In this document: one piece after another, positions 24,737 to 34,557 of the stretch
Layout: each line of letters starts with the position of its first letter
How positions within the stretch are numbered: the stretch's first letter is position 1
Source of the DNA: Larix kaempferi
Lineage: Eukaryota > Streptophyta > Pinopsida > Pinales > Pinaceae
DNA length: 64,000 bases
Direction of reading: 5' to 3'
NCBI GenBank assembly: GCA_027924585.1
Contig: BSBM01000964.1
Coordinates: 3,146,001-3,210,000, forward strand
Made by a program: the position numbers and the translations under genes
Notes under the pieces: model-generated
Databases searched by the model: none
What the model was told of the DNA's origin: nothing
Seen by the model: the letters and a program-made list of their open reading frames with translations, nothing else

Positions 24737-25005
24737 TTAACAGAGAAAGGAAAAGAGAAATCAAAGGCTGAGAGTGAAGCAGGAGAGGCAAGTCCATTAG
24801 TCACGGAGGTAGATATTCGGCAAATCGTATGTGCATGGACAGGCATTCCAGTTGAAAAAAGTGTCAACAGACGAGTCTGACAAACTTTTGAAAATGGAGG
24901 AAACACTCCACCAATGCATCATTGGGCAAGATGAGGCAGTTAAAGCTATTAGTCGAGCTATTTGCCGTGCAAGAGTTGGTTTGAAGAATCCAAACAGGCC
25001 AGCTT
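24737..25005 (+). pseudogene. captured fragment of chloroplast ClpC ATPase (end of D1 region to start of D2)
   Basis: The frame gives [17 protein letters not shown], then [20 protein letters not shown], and in the next frame [39 protein letters not shown] and GLKNPNRP. This is the segment of ClpC (HSP100 chaperone of the stromal Clp protease) just before the second AAA module. It stops short of the Walker A motif. One extra A in the A-run after the VEK codons causes a +1 frameshift that splits the fragment between two overlapping frames. It follows the VPS4 fragment directly, joined at a shared SAL-like boundary, and is antisense to the retroelement. Confidence 0.88.
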
Positions 25006-25811
25006 ACAGTCATCTACGACACAAATATATCCACGGCCATGGATGACTTCAAATCGGCCAAAACCCCAAATCACAATACCTCTAGGACACCATAATCTCC
25101 ACAGAGAAGGGAATGAGTCGATGCCAAGTCCATCCAAGCAAAAAACAAATGAAATAACAGTGGCCACGAGTAAAATTCTTACCACAGCTGCGGCACCAGC
25201 GCTTAACCCGTCGGGGATCGAACTTCTTCCTTACCACGTGCTTCTTTAGCCTTTTTTTTATCAACAGCGACCACTTCGGCGGGAGCTTGAGCTACAGGCT
25301 GTTCTTTAGCAGGGTTGGCCCCCGTCTGGGGTTAAAGAAACGATTTCAGAAGGGTTCTGCCCGCCTCTGGCAGCCTCAACTCCCTTTTCCATGCTTTTTC
25401 CATCTTTCTTATGATTCAAGCCTCAGAGGGAAAATGCTTCAAATTTTTGATGAAGAAACTGTTCCAAACGACTCTTGCATGAATATGATTCTGCACCAAA
25501 TTTCTATCTTAACCGCACAAAACGCCTTAGGAAAGAAGCTCACTCACTCCACTCTGAAACGCTCCAATTCATGGGCTTCCACTCACATGGCAGTTGCCAA
25601 CTCGGCCCTTTTCCAATGGCGGCTCTCGCTCTCAGCTCTGCCTTCAGCTTTCTGAAAAGCTCTTCCAGCGACTGTGGCTGGGGTTTACCTCACATGAATG
25701 GAGACGGCTGCTACAGCTACTCCCTTCTTTGCACCAAGTTGGCTTGGATGACCAACACTGGCAACACTCAGATCCTTCACATGGCGGGTGAAGGGGGATT
25801 CATAACCCTAC
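25006..25811 (-). other. element leader and further segment of uncertain origin
   Basis: This lies between the primer site and the ClpC piece. On the minus strand, 25,210-25,340 has an open stretch reading like AKEQPVAQAPAEVVAVDKKK and KEARGKEE, an Ala/Lys-rich composition unlike the neighbouring DNA that may be another captured fragment. Another minus reading near 25,340-25,400 gives MEKGVEAARGGQNPSEIVS, which could be an N-terminal piece of a plant protein, possibly of the MBD family, but the match is too short to claim. Plus-strand frames at 25.3-25.9 kb are likely non-coding. The part next to the primer site (about 25,600-25,811) is probably the element's own untranslated leader. Confidence 0.45.
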
Positions 25812-25823
25812 GCTCTGATACCA
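25812..25823 (-). other. primer-binding site for initiator tRNA-Met
   Basis: Minus-strand TGGTATCAGAGC directly follows the 5' LTR. It is complementary to the 3' end of plant initiator tRNA-Met and is the standard minus-strand primer site in Ty1-copia elements. Confidence 0.95.
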
Positions 25824-26114
25824 TGTCGGATTCTGAGAAGGCAGAGCAACCACATAACAGAGTATGACCAAAAGGCTAACAAAACAGGGGAAAAATAGAG
25901 TATGAGCTAGACAAAAACAAAACATGGTCTGCTTCACTGTGGAGCTCTGCGGCCCTTCTACTACGTTCCAGAACCTCTGAATGAACACACAAAATACATT
26001 TAACATATGATGCCTCTTCACCCGAGGCTCATTTACTTGTCCACCTAAATGTATTAACTCCTTGTACGGCGGTTGGTGGATACATCAAGTTGACGGGAGG
26101 AATTATCTCCAACA
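25824..26114 (-). repeat. 5' LTR of the gene-capturing element
   Basis: It has the same 291-bp length and termini as the 3' LTR at 21,249-21,539. The AAGTT target duplication follows at 26,115-26,119. Both LTRs are full length, so this is neither a solo LTR nor a rearranged copy. Confidence 0.95.
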
Positions 26115-26119
26115 AAGTT

Positions 26120-26455
26120 TAATTGTTCAATCTGTATCGGTATTACATAAATTTTACATGTCCTCTTATCTGTTAGATTTTACATGTGCTAAGAATTCAA
26201 TTGACATGGGATGGAACTGGTAGCCATCAAACCCAACAATCCACATCTATTGTAAATTGCTATGTAAGTATAAGTAACATGTAATGATAAAGCTGTAAAC
26301 AAGTATTTTCTTGTCACATAATAGCTTGTTCGCATATAGAATATGCATGTTCACTAGGCATCCACTATACAATCAGCTAAACATCGAAAAATTGTATTGT
26401 AGGCATTAGAAGAAGAAAGCTTAAAACATTTTAGTGCAAAATTAATCAGCATGAA
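26120..26455. other. flank right of the element
   Basis: No gene recognised; AT-rich sequence without a notable repeat. Confidence 0.5.
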
Positions 26456-26527
26456 CAATATGCGCTGAATTCAAACCCAGGTCGCTGGATTCAAAGTCCA
26501 GAGTGCTAACCACTACACCATAGAACC
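26456..26527 (-). pseudogene. tRNA-Gln(UUG) relic with broken 3' half
   Basis: The minus strand reads GGTTCTATGGTGTAGTGG and on through TCTGGACTTTGAATCCAGCG, the acceptor 5' strand, D-arm and anticodon arm of plant tRNA-Gln. The anticodon stem CTGGA/TCCAG is intact and the loop CTTTGAA carries anticodon TTG. The T-arm is altered (GGGTTTGAATTCAG in place of a paired T-stem with GGTTCGAAT). The 3' acceptor strand that should pair with GGTTCTA is absent. The copy is therefore a truncated or diverged pseudogene unlikely to give mature tRNA, although internal promoter boxes are partly kept. Confidence 0.8.
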
Positions 26528-27050
26528 TCTATGTATTAATTCAAAATTCAATATTTCTCTAGATGGTCGAAGAAGACCACTTCATACAAAATCTCTGCGT
26601 TTAATCAGTTGATGCATTCAATATACAGATCTCAGCAATTTCATCCAATGTTCAAAGTAAAGAATAAAGAAATATTGACAAGCTTGTGATGTAAAGGTTT
26701 CGTTATTATTATTATTATTTGGATTTTAATTATTAAATTCTAATTTTGTATCACATTTTATAGATTTTTTTTTATGTTGAGAAGGTATTTATTATCCTTA
26801 ATAAGTTATTTCCGAGAATAGAATTTGGGTGGGAAAATAATTCTATATTTCACAATCACTTAAATTAGACTGAATTGACACTTGCAAATGAATATTATTA
26901 TATTAATTAATATTAATTAAGTAGATTATTTTTTAAACTCCATACTTAAAAAGTTAAAAGTGGGTGGTAGTGATTATCCATGCTAGTTATTATTGAAAAA
27001 ATTATCTTACTTTTAAATTTAAGTTTCAAATATTTACTTTAAAACCATAC
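26528..27050. other. AT-rich spacer
   Basis: No gene recognised. A short ATT microsatellite lies near 26,706-26,720 and a duplicated TATTAATTAA motif near 26,896-26,920. Confidence 0.5.
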
Positions 27051-27330
27051 CGGTGTCCACATCAGAGACGATGTGGTAGTTCACATAATCATTGTTGTCA
27101 AATAAGCTTTGAGGACAAAGCTTCGCTTAAGGGGAAGGCAATGTAACAATAAAATAATAATAAATTAATATTAAATATAATTAATATTAAATATAATTAA
27201 TATTAATGATCATGCTCTTTGGGTGAAAAGGTGCAAGACAGGCTTATTTAAGCCCACTTCAATTGTATTATTTATCATCCTACATTACATTTTTAACAAT
27301 TTCTTACATTACGTTCACCTTTAGCAATTT
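27051..27330 (+). mobile_element. 3' end of a Ty3-gypsy-like element: polypurine tract and LTR start
   Basis: GCTTTGAGGACAAAGCTTCG followed by CTTAAGGGGAAGGCAA and TGTAACAAT is the arrangement seen at the end of many plant gypsy pol regions (GAGGACAA...AAGGGGGAGG...TGT). The polypurine tract is at about 27,128-27,141 and the LTR begins at 27,142. A TATA-like TTATTTAAG lies near 27,243. The LTR end is not resolved, and the sequence runs into the tandem array near 27,330-27,400. Only fragmentary coding sequence precedes it. Confidence 0.5.
27165..27207. repeat. 17-bp AT-rich tandem repeat
   Basis: AATTAATATTAAATATA-type units repeat about two and a half times inside the presumed gypsy LTR. Confidence 0.7.
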
Positions 27331-27339
27331 TGCTCTTCC

Positions 27340-30300
27340 ACCTCCATTACCATGTCCAGGGCCCTAAGACCACAAGACCTAGATACATAGCACCATGGAT
27401 ACCCATGCAAAGTTGTGATTGGTTCTTTGAGGAATTGTGCATGGATCTAGATGTCTCAATGGTTTCTTTAGAGCCAAAGGCATGGTATTCATCTAAAGAA
27501 TTCTATTCCGAAGGCCCTATGACATCTTCATAATTCTCAAACCACCTAATGGAACCAACTTCCTAGATCATGGGCTAGTGATACCCTCAATAGGCCATGT
27601 GTCGTTGATATAGTAAACCTACTTAGTTCTAGATGTCTAGAAGATTCCTTTAGATGCTAAGGTTTAAGTCTCCTCCACTAACCATGTCCAAGCCCCCAGG
27701 GCCATAAGACCCGGACACATAGTACCATACATACCACTCCAAAGTCGTGCATGGTGCTTTGAGGAAATTTTCATGGCTTTGAATGCCTCAATAGTTTCTT
27801 TAGGGACAAAGGCATGGTATTATTCCCTATAGCATCATTCCTAGGGCCCCGAGACACCTACATACTACTCAAAACGAGTTATTGTCACTGACATCCTCAA
27901 TCATAGGCTAATGATACAATCAAGTGGCCATGTGTGGTTGGTGGAGACCACCTCCTTAGAAGTATATGGATAGAAGATTCGTTTAGGGATTGAGGATCAA
28001 GTGTCCTCTATTGACCATGTCCAAGGCCCCAAGGCCAAAAACCTAGATACATAGTACCATGGATACCCCTACGCAGTTATACATGATGCCTTTACACATT
28101 ATTCATGGTTCTAAATGCGCTGAGAATTATTTTAGGGCCAAACACATAGTCTCCTTCCATGGAATATCATTCCCAAGGCCTTGACACACGTATATATTAC
28201 TCAAAATAATCTAATTGTACCAACATACTCAATCATAAGATAATGCTACCTTCAGTAGGCCACGTGTGCTTGGTTGAGGAATCCTTCTTATCCTTGGATG
28301 GATAGGAGATTCCTTTAGGGCATAAGATTGAGGTATCCTTCCTTGACCATTTTGAATTCCCCAAGTCCCAATGACTTGGATCCACACTGCCAGAATCCAT
28401 GCATGGTGCTTTGTGGCATTATTAATGGCTTTGGATTCCTAAATGATTTCTTTAGGGTCAAAGGCATGGTCCTCTTCTATATAATGTCATTCCCAAGGCT
28501 CCGAGACACTTGTGTATAGCTCAAAACCACCTAATGGCATCAACATGCCTAATCATACACCGATGATACCCTTAAGAGGCCACGTGTGGTTGGTGGAGGT
28601 AACCTTCTTAGAAAAGGATGGATAGATGCTTCCTTTAGGGCCCTATGTTCAGGTCTCTTCCATTGACCATGTTGAAGATCCTAAGGCCACAAGACCTAGA
28701 TACATAATGCCATGGATACACATGAAAATTCATGTGTGGTTCTTCAAGGCATTGTTCATGGCTTTGGATTCCTCAATGATTTCTTTAGGGACAAAAACAT
28801 GGTCTTTCTCCCTAGAACTTCATTCCCAACACCCTAGCACATGTACATATCGCTCCAAATAACCTAATGGCGCTAACATTATCAATCATATGCCAATGAT
28901 ACCCTCAAAAGGCCATGTGTTGTTGGTCGAGACAACCTTCTTAGACATGGATGGCTAGAAGATTCCTTTAGGGCTTGAGCTTCATGCCTCCTCCCATGAC
29001 CATGTCCAAGCCCCCAAGTCCCCAAGACTTGCATACATAGTTCTTTGGATACCCTTGCAAAGTCACGCATAGTGATTCAAGACATTCTTCATGGTTTTGG
29101 AAGCATCAATTGTTTCTTTAGGGCCAAAGGCATGGTATTTCCCCTATAATATCATTCCCAAGGTATCGAGGCACATACATATTTCTCAAACCCACCTAAT
29201 CAAATTTTCATCCTTAATCATAGGCCAATGATACCCTTAGAAGGCTATGTTTAGTTGGTGGAGGAAACCTTATTATCCTTAGATGGATAAAATATTTCTT
29301 TAAGGCCCAAGGTATAAGCTTCTTCCACTGACCATGTCTAAGGCCTCAAGGCCCCAAGACCTAGATACAAATCTTAATGGATAGCCTTTCAAAGCCATGC
29401 ATGGTGCTTTGAGGAATTACTCATGGTTCTAGATTCCTCAATGGTTTATTTAGGTCCAAAGGCATGGTCTTCTTCTCTAGAGCATCGTTCCCAAGGCCCT
29501 AAGACACCTACATTCTTTTCAAAACTAGATAATGGCGTTAATATTCTCAATCATAGCACAATCATATCCTTAAGATGTCATTTATGGTTGGTTGAGCTGA
29601 TCTTCATAGCCTTGGATGGATACAAGATTCCTTTAAGGCCAGAGTTTCAAGTCTCCTCCCTTCACCATGTCCAAGGTCCCAAGCCCCCAAGACATGGATA
29701 CATAGTGGCATGGATATCTATGCAAAGTAATGCATGGTTCTCTAGGAATTTTTCATCACCCTAGATGCCTCAATCATTTCTTTAGGGCCAAACGCATGGT
29801 CATTTTCCCCGAAACATCATTCCCAAGGCCCTGAGACATGTCTATTCAACATTACCTAATGGAAAATTACATAATCAATCATAGTCCAATGATAACATCA
29901 AGAAACCATGTGTTGTTATGGGAGGAAATCTTCTTAGCCCTAGATGGATAGACGATTCCTTTAGAGCCCGAGATTAAGGTCTCCTCCATTGACCATGTCC
30001 AAGGTGCCAAGTCCACAAGAGCTAGATACATAGTTTTATATATACCCCTCTAATGTAATCAATGGTACTTTTAGCTAGTGTTCATGGTTCTAGATGCCTC
30101 AATGACTTATTTAGGGCCATAAATATGGTCTTCTTCCCTGGAACATCATTCCATAGGGCTTAACACATGTACATATGACTTAAAACAACCTAATGGTAAC
30201 AACATCCTCAATCATAGGCTAATTATATAGTTAGGAGGTTGTGTATGGTTGGTGGAGGCAAACTTCTTACCCCTGGATAGATATAAGCTTCATTTAGGGG

Positions 30301-30790
30301 TGAAGGTTTATGTATCCTCCACTAACCATGTTGAAGGTCCCAAGGACACAAGACTTATATACATAGTACAATGGATACCCCTACAAAGTCATGCATGGTG
30401 CTTTGAGGAATTATAATTCATGGATTTTGATGCCTCAAGAATTTCTCTAGGGCTAAAGGCATGGTCTTCTTCCCTAGAACATCACTCCCAAGGCCTTGAG
30501 ACATTTACATATTGCTCAAAACAACCTAATGATACCAACATCCTCAATCATAGGCTAATGATACTCTCGAGGGGCCATGTGTTGTTGGTGCAGGAAACCT
30601 TCTTATCCCTGGAATGCTAGAAGATTCCTTTAGTGGTCAAGATTTAGGTCTCCTCCATTGGTAATGTCCAAGGCCATAAGGCAATAAGACCTAGATCCAT
30701 AGTGACTCAATGGATCTAGATGCGTTAATAGTTTATTTAGGGATAAATTCACGGTCATCTTCCTTGCAATGGCATTACCAAGGGCTTGGG
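27340..30790. repeat. tandem array of about 330-bp monomers (some 10-11 copies)
   Basis: A long unit recurs head to tail. Landmarks in order are CATGTCCAAGGCCC, AAGACCTAGATACATAGTA, CATGGATACCC, TTTGAGGAATT, TTCTTTAGGGCCAAAGGCATGG, CATCATTCCCAAGGCC, CAATCATAGGC, GGCCATGTGTGGTTGGTGGA and GATTCCTTTAGGG. The TTTAGGGCCAAAGGC landmark falls near 27,470, 27,800, 28,135, 28,452, 28,787, 29,118, 29,450, 29,782, 30,110, 30,446 and 30,737, giving intervals of mostly 317-336 bp. Copies diverge substantially from each other, so the array is old. No unit encodes a conserved protein; open frames inside it recur because of the repeat. Confidence 0.93.
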
Positions 30791-32060
30791 ACACCTTTAT
30801 AAGGCTCATGCTTTCCTCCTATGATCCAGACAAGGCCTTGAGATCCATCCCACTATGCAAAAGAAATTGATTGTTCCTATTATGCCAAATATCGACTTTA
30901 AAGGGTGCATGATATGGTTCATGGTCTTGATCATTGCCCATTCCATTAACTCAATAATATTCTGTTAGTGCATAATTCTTTCAATTTATTCCCCAACCAT
31001 TTTCTAAGACCAATCGCTAGTACACAAAACCACATATTTCCACCCATATCCCACTTTAAGAATAATGATATCCTATACATTACATGATCTCCTAGGTGAT
31101 AGTCTGAGTCATTTCTCTTGGCCTAATATGCCTAAAACCTTCCTTTATGGCTTAATTCCTATAATTCCTCCTACGACTATGTCCAAGGTTCTCATACCTA
31201 GTGTCACTTATATGAATGCTCAGATGCCAAGGATATTGTTTGGAGTTCATGGGTGTGTTTTAAAGCATCCCTTAGGGTCTAAGGCCCAAGTTTCCTCCTA
31301 TGACATTATACAAAAACCTAAGACCCATGCAAACTAGAAAAAAACTCACAATGGTGTTGATTTCCCCTCTTAGAGGAAAATAATATCCCCAATATGTCAT
31401 GTTTAGTTGTTCAAGCTATTATATTTTTCCTTGGATGCACAAAATATTTTACCAAGGACTAAGGCCTAGTTTATCTCCCTTAAACATGTTAAGGGCCTAA
31501 ACGCGCATATATAGTGCTTGAAACCTCTTATATTAATACCCCCAATATTAGGCCAAGGATACCCTTAGGAGGTCTTATGTGATTGTTCAAGGTATACTTG
31601 TTAATATTATATGCCTATAGGTTTCCTCTAAGGTCCAAGGTCTGGGTTTCCTCCCTTAATCATGTTTATGCTTCGAAGACTTATACCTAGTTTTATTTCC
31701 CCCAATTCCCCCCATTGTAGCTATTATAAGGCCATAGATCTTCTCAAAATGTCATTTGCATTGGCTCAACAAATCATCTTTCCCCTCCATTCCTAGAAGC
31801 TTCATTTAGGCTAAGTCCTAAGTTTCTTCTCTTAACTAGGTCGAGGGCCAATAGACCTATCACTAGTGATCAAAACCTTATAATAGAATCAATGTGCACA
31901 CATATACAATAAGAATACTATTGGGAAGACATGTGTGTTGACCATATTTCTTGATCATAGATTCCTAAAAGCTTATTTTAGGGCCCACGGAAGAGGTTTC
32001 CTTCCTCGAACATATCAAAGGATTTGAGATCCATGCTATGTGCACAAATCCTAGTAATGA
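30791..32060. repeat. degenerate continuation of the 330-bp array
   Basis: Landmarks such as CCATGTCCAAGG..., TTCCTTTAGGG and CCTAGT/AAAACTCATAATAG recur at wider and irregular spacing. The family resemblance to the array is visible but the period is lost, as expected for the decayed edge of an array. Confidence 0.55.
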
Positions 32061-32069
32061 TATCAATAT

Positions 32070-33372
32070 CCATCAAGAAATTTAATAATATAAATAATTT
32101 AATATACCCTATCGAATAATCAAATTTAAATTCAAATCACTTTTATTAATATTTTATAATAGTAATAAATTAAAAATTGTTGTCTTTAATTGTTTGTCAA
32201 TATTAAGAATCATAGGTATTTATTTGCTTGAATAATATTAAAAATAAATAATTGAGTTGAGCTATTTACAAAATAATTCTTTGTGAACTTGTTATGTTTG
32301 TGATGCAAAACCTCATAAATGAATCATGTGAAGTTGATATGTTTAACTTAGTATAAAAAAAAAAATCGAATTTGTTGCAATTGTGATTGTGGTTTAAAAC
32401 TTCATAAATTATTCATGAGAATTTATTTGAATGAAAAATATTGAATGAAGTTATTACAAAATAGTTATTTGTGTTGTTGTTGTATTTATGGTGCAAATCA
32501 TCATAATTAAATTATTTTTGTACATGTCCATGTGACAATATGAGCTTAGCACCACTATATAGTACTTGGCAAGATGACATTTCTCTATGCCTAGGATTCC
32601 TTTAGGCTAAAGGCCTAGTATTCTTCTCTCAACCATGTTCAGGGCAAGTGGACCTTTACCTAGTGATTAAAAACTCATAATAGTGTGCATGTCCATAGTT
32701 AGAGGCTAAGAATACACTTAGGAACATGTGTGGTGACCTTTGTAGTGTCTTTCTTGTTCTTAGATTCCTAAAAGCTTCTTTTAGGGCCCTAGGTAGAGGT
32801 TATATCCATTGACCATGTCCATGGTTCCGAAACCCATGTCTTGTCATAAAAACCTAATAATACTAATTTCCATCCAGAAATTTAATAAGATAAAAATATT
32901 CTCAATTGCATAATCAAATTTGAATACAAATAATTTTTATTACTACTTTATAATAGTTATAAATAAAAAATGGTTGTTTTATTTATTTTTCAAGTGTATT
33001 TATTTGTTTAAATAATATTAAAAGTGAATAATTGAATTGAGCTATTTACAAAATAATTTGTGTGAACTTCTTGTGCTTGTGGTCCAAAGCCTTATAAATA
33101 AATGATGTGAATTCATTTGATTAAATATTTTAAAAATAAATAATTGAACTTGTTGTGCTTGTGGTGCAAAAACCCATAAATTAATCTTTGATCATTTATT
33201 TGAATTGATAAAACATAAAACAAATATTGAATTAAGTTATTTTTACAATAATTATTTGTGAATTTGTTAGGTTTATGGTGCAAATACTCATAATTAAATC
33301 CCACTTGTACATGTCCACATGGCAAATAATAGCATAGCACCACTTTATGGAACTTGCCAACATGGCATTTCT
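32070..33372. repeat. direct duplication of about 500 bp, copies about 795 bp apart
   Basis: Copy one (about 32,070-32,595) and copy two (about 32,868-33,372) share the order AGAAATTTAATAA, AATCAAATTTRAAT, TTTATAATAGT, GCTATTTACAAAATAAT, GTGGTGCAAA, GTACATGTCCA and a final segment with AGCACCACT and GACATTTCTCT or GGCATTTCTCT. A block resembling the 330-bp monomer lies between them (about 32,600-32,860). The compound unit therefore includes both repeat types. Confidence 0.8.
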
Positions 33373-33399
33373 CTTATCATAGATGAGGAAAAAACTCTC

Positions 33400-33614
33400 A
33401 ATTTCCAATAATATTAACAAATATAACACCATATTAACACCACAAGATATAAGTGGTGTTAGAACCACCACCTTAACACCACAAAATTTAAATGGTGCTA
33501 ATAACACCACGTTAACACCACAAAAATTAAAGTGGCGCCATTAACACCACATTTACACCACAAAATATAAATGGTGCTAATTTATGGTGCTAAAAGTTGG
33601 ATTTTCCTGTTGTG
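33400..33614 (-). mobile_element. CACTA-like terminus with subterminal repeats
   Basis: Read on the minus strand from 33,614 the sequence begins CACAACAGGAAAATCC and continues AACTTTTAGCACC. This closely resembles the ends of plant CACTA (En/Spm) transposons (CACTACAAGAAAA... followed by GACTTTTAG...), with T replaced by A in the fourth position. The next 200 bp hold repeated subterminal motifs, TTGTGGTGTTAA and TTAGCACCAT, about four to five times in both orientations, as found where the TNPA-type protein binds. The opposite end was not located. The 330-bp array to the left may lie inside the same element. Confidence 0.6.
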
Positions 33615-34240
33615 GCAGCTACAAGTGACCCTTAATTAGATTCTATAAAGTACTTGAATCTATATTTTGAGGATCACATTGTTGACATATTGCTGCATAT
33701 TCAGTGTTGTTCTTTGAAAAAACAACAAAACTCACATTTTGCGTCATCACATTTTAGATTCTGGATTTCTTATAAATTGTTGAGGCACAAAAAATATTTC
33801 TGCTACAGGAGCTATTTATGAGCAGGAGAGAGAAATAATCAATGCCACATCATTTTATGTTAGCAATACACAAAAGTGGGGAGTCAGCTGTACTGGGAAT
33901 TTTATGGGATCTCAAAATCAACTTATGTATCAATCAATCAATGTGAATTTAAATATACATTAGCCTCGTAACTGTTCCAAACATAACGCTTATCTCCTAG
34001 CTCACTTCGATACTATGGTTTAGGGCTTGAGAATGAAATGCATACAATTAAACTATATCTTGTAGAGATACAATTTAAAAATACAAATAGCTGGAAGAGT
34101 GTTGGAAAACATGTTTTTGATGTTTATGTTCAGGTATGATTGATTTTTAACTGTTATTGTTGCTTCTCTTCAAAATAAAGAATATAATATTTTTATTTAC
34201 ATCCACTAAAAACATGCCCTTTATATTATTTATTTTCTGA
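33615..34240. other. unassigned spacer
   Basis: No gene recognised in the sequence between the CACTA-like end and the small repeats near 34.25 kb. Confidence 0.5.
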
Positions 34241-34244
34241 TATT

Positions 34245-34470
34245 GCACTAAAGTCAACCATGATGGTTAACTAAAGTTTAACATGGATCACTAAAGTCAA
34301 CCATATTTAACTAAAGTTAACCATTAGTGAAGTGCTCGGGGATAATGCAGTACCCATTATGAAAAGTCCACATTTTGAAGCATTGTTAACAATGCGAAAT
34401 GTGGTAATCAACATAATAACCATTGTTAACCATTGTTAACAATGCAAAATGTGGCAATCAACATAATAAC
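34245..34470. repeat. short GTTAAC-rich duplications
   Basis: AAAGTCAACCAT and TTAACTAAAGTTAACCAT units repeat at 34,252-34,325. At 34,375-34,470 a unit with CATTGTTAACAATGC and AATGTGGYAATCAACATAAT is duplicated. CATTGTTAACAATG is itself a perfect palindrome. Confidence 0.75.
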
Positions 34471-34557
34471 CATTATATAATATTATTTCTATTTATAATA
34501 TTAAAATATAATAATATGATTACTAACTACATATTAATATTTTATTAATACATTGAA

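Larger units (their letters stand above)
21244..26119 (-). mobile_element. complete non-autonomous LTR retroelement with captured host-gene fragments
   Basis: The element proper is 21,249-26,114 (4,866 bp) and is flanked by identical AAGTT 5-bp direct repeats at 21,244-21,248 and 26,115-26,119. It lies on the minus strand. LTRs of 291 bp occupy both ends and differ at about eight positions by hand count (about 97% identity). In element direction the order is: 5' LTR, initiator-tRNA-Met primer site, leader, a block of host-gene fragments (ClpC, VPS4/SKD1 and RRM pieces antisense, MBD piece sense), one long Gag-like ORF, polypurine tract, 3' LTR. No protease, integrase, reverse transcriptase or RNase H was found, so movement needs a helper element. 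A Gag-only element resembles the plant TR-GAG class, and acquisition of several cellular gene pieces resembles maize Bs1. Gag-domain similarity and the primer site point to a Ty1-copia relative. Confidence 0.92.

Noticed and set aside
27330-31337. Series of similar 60-110-codon frames
   Set aside because: They recur because the 330-bp monomer recurs; frames shift and break between units.
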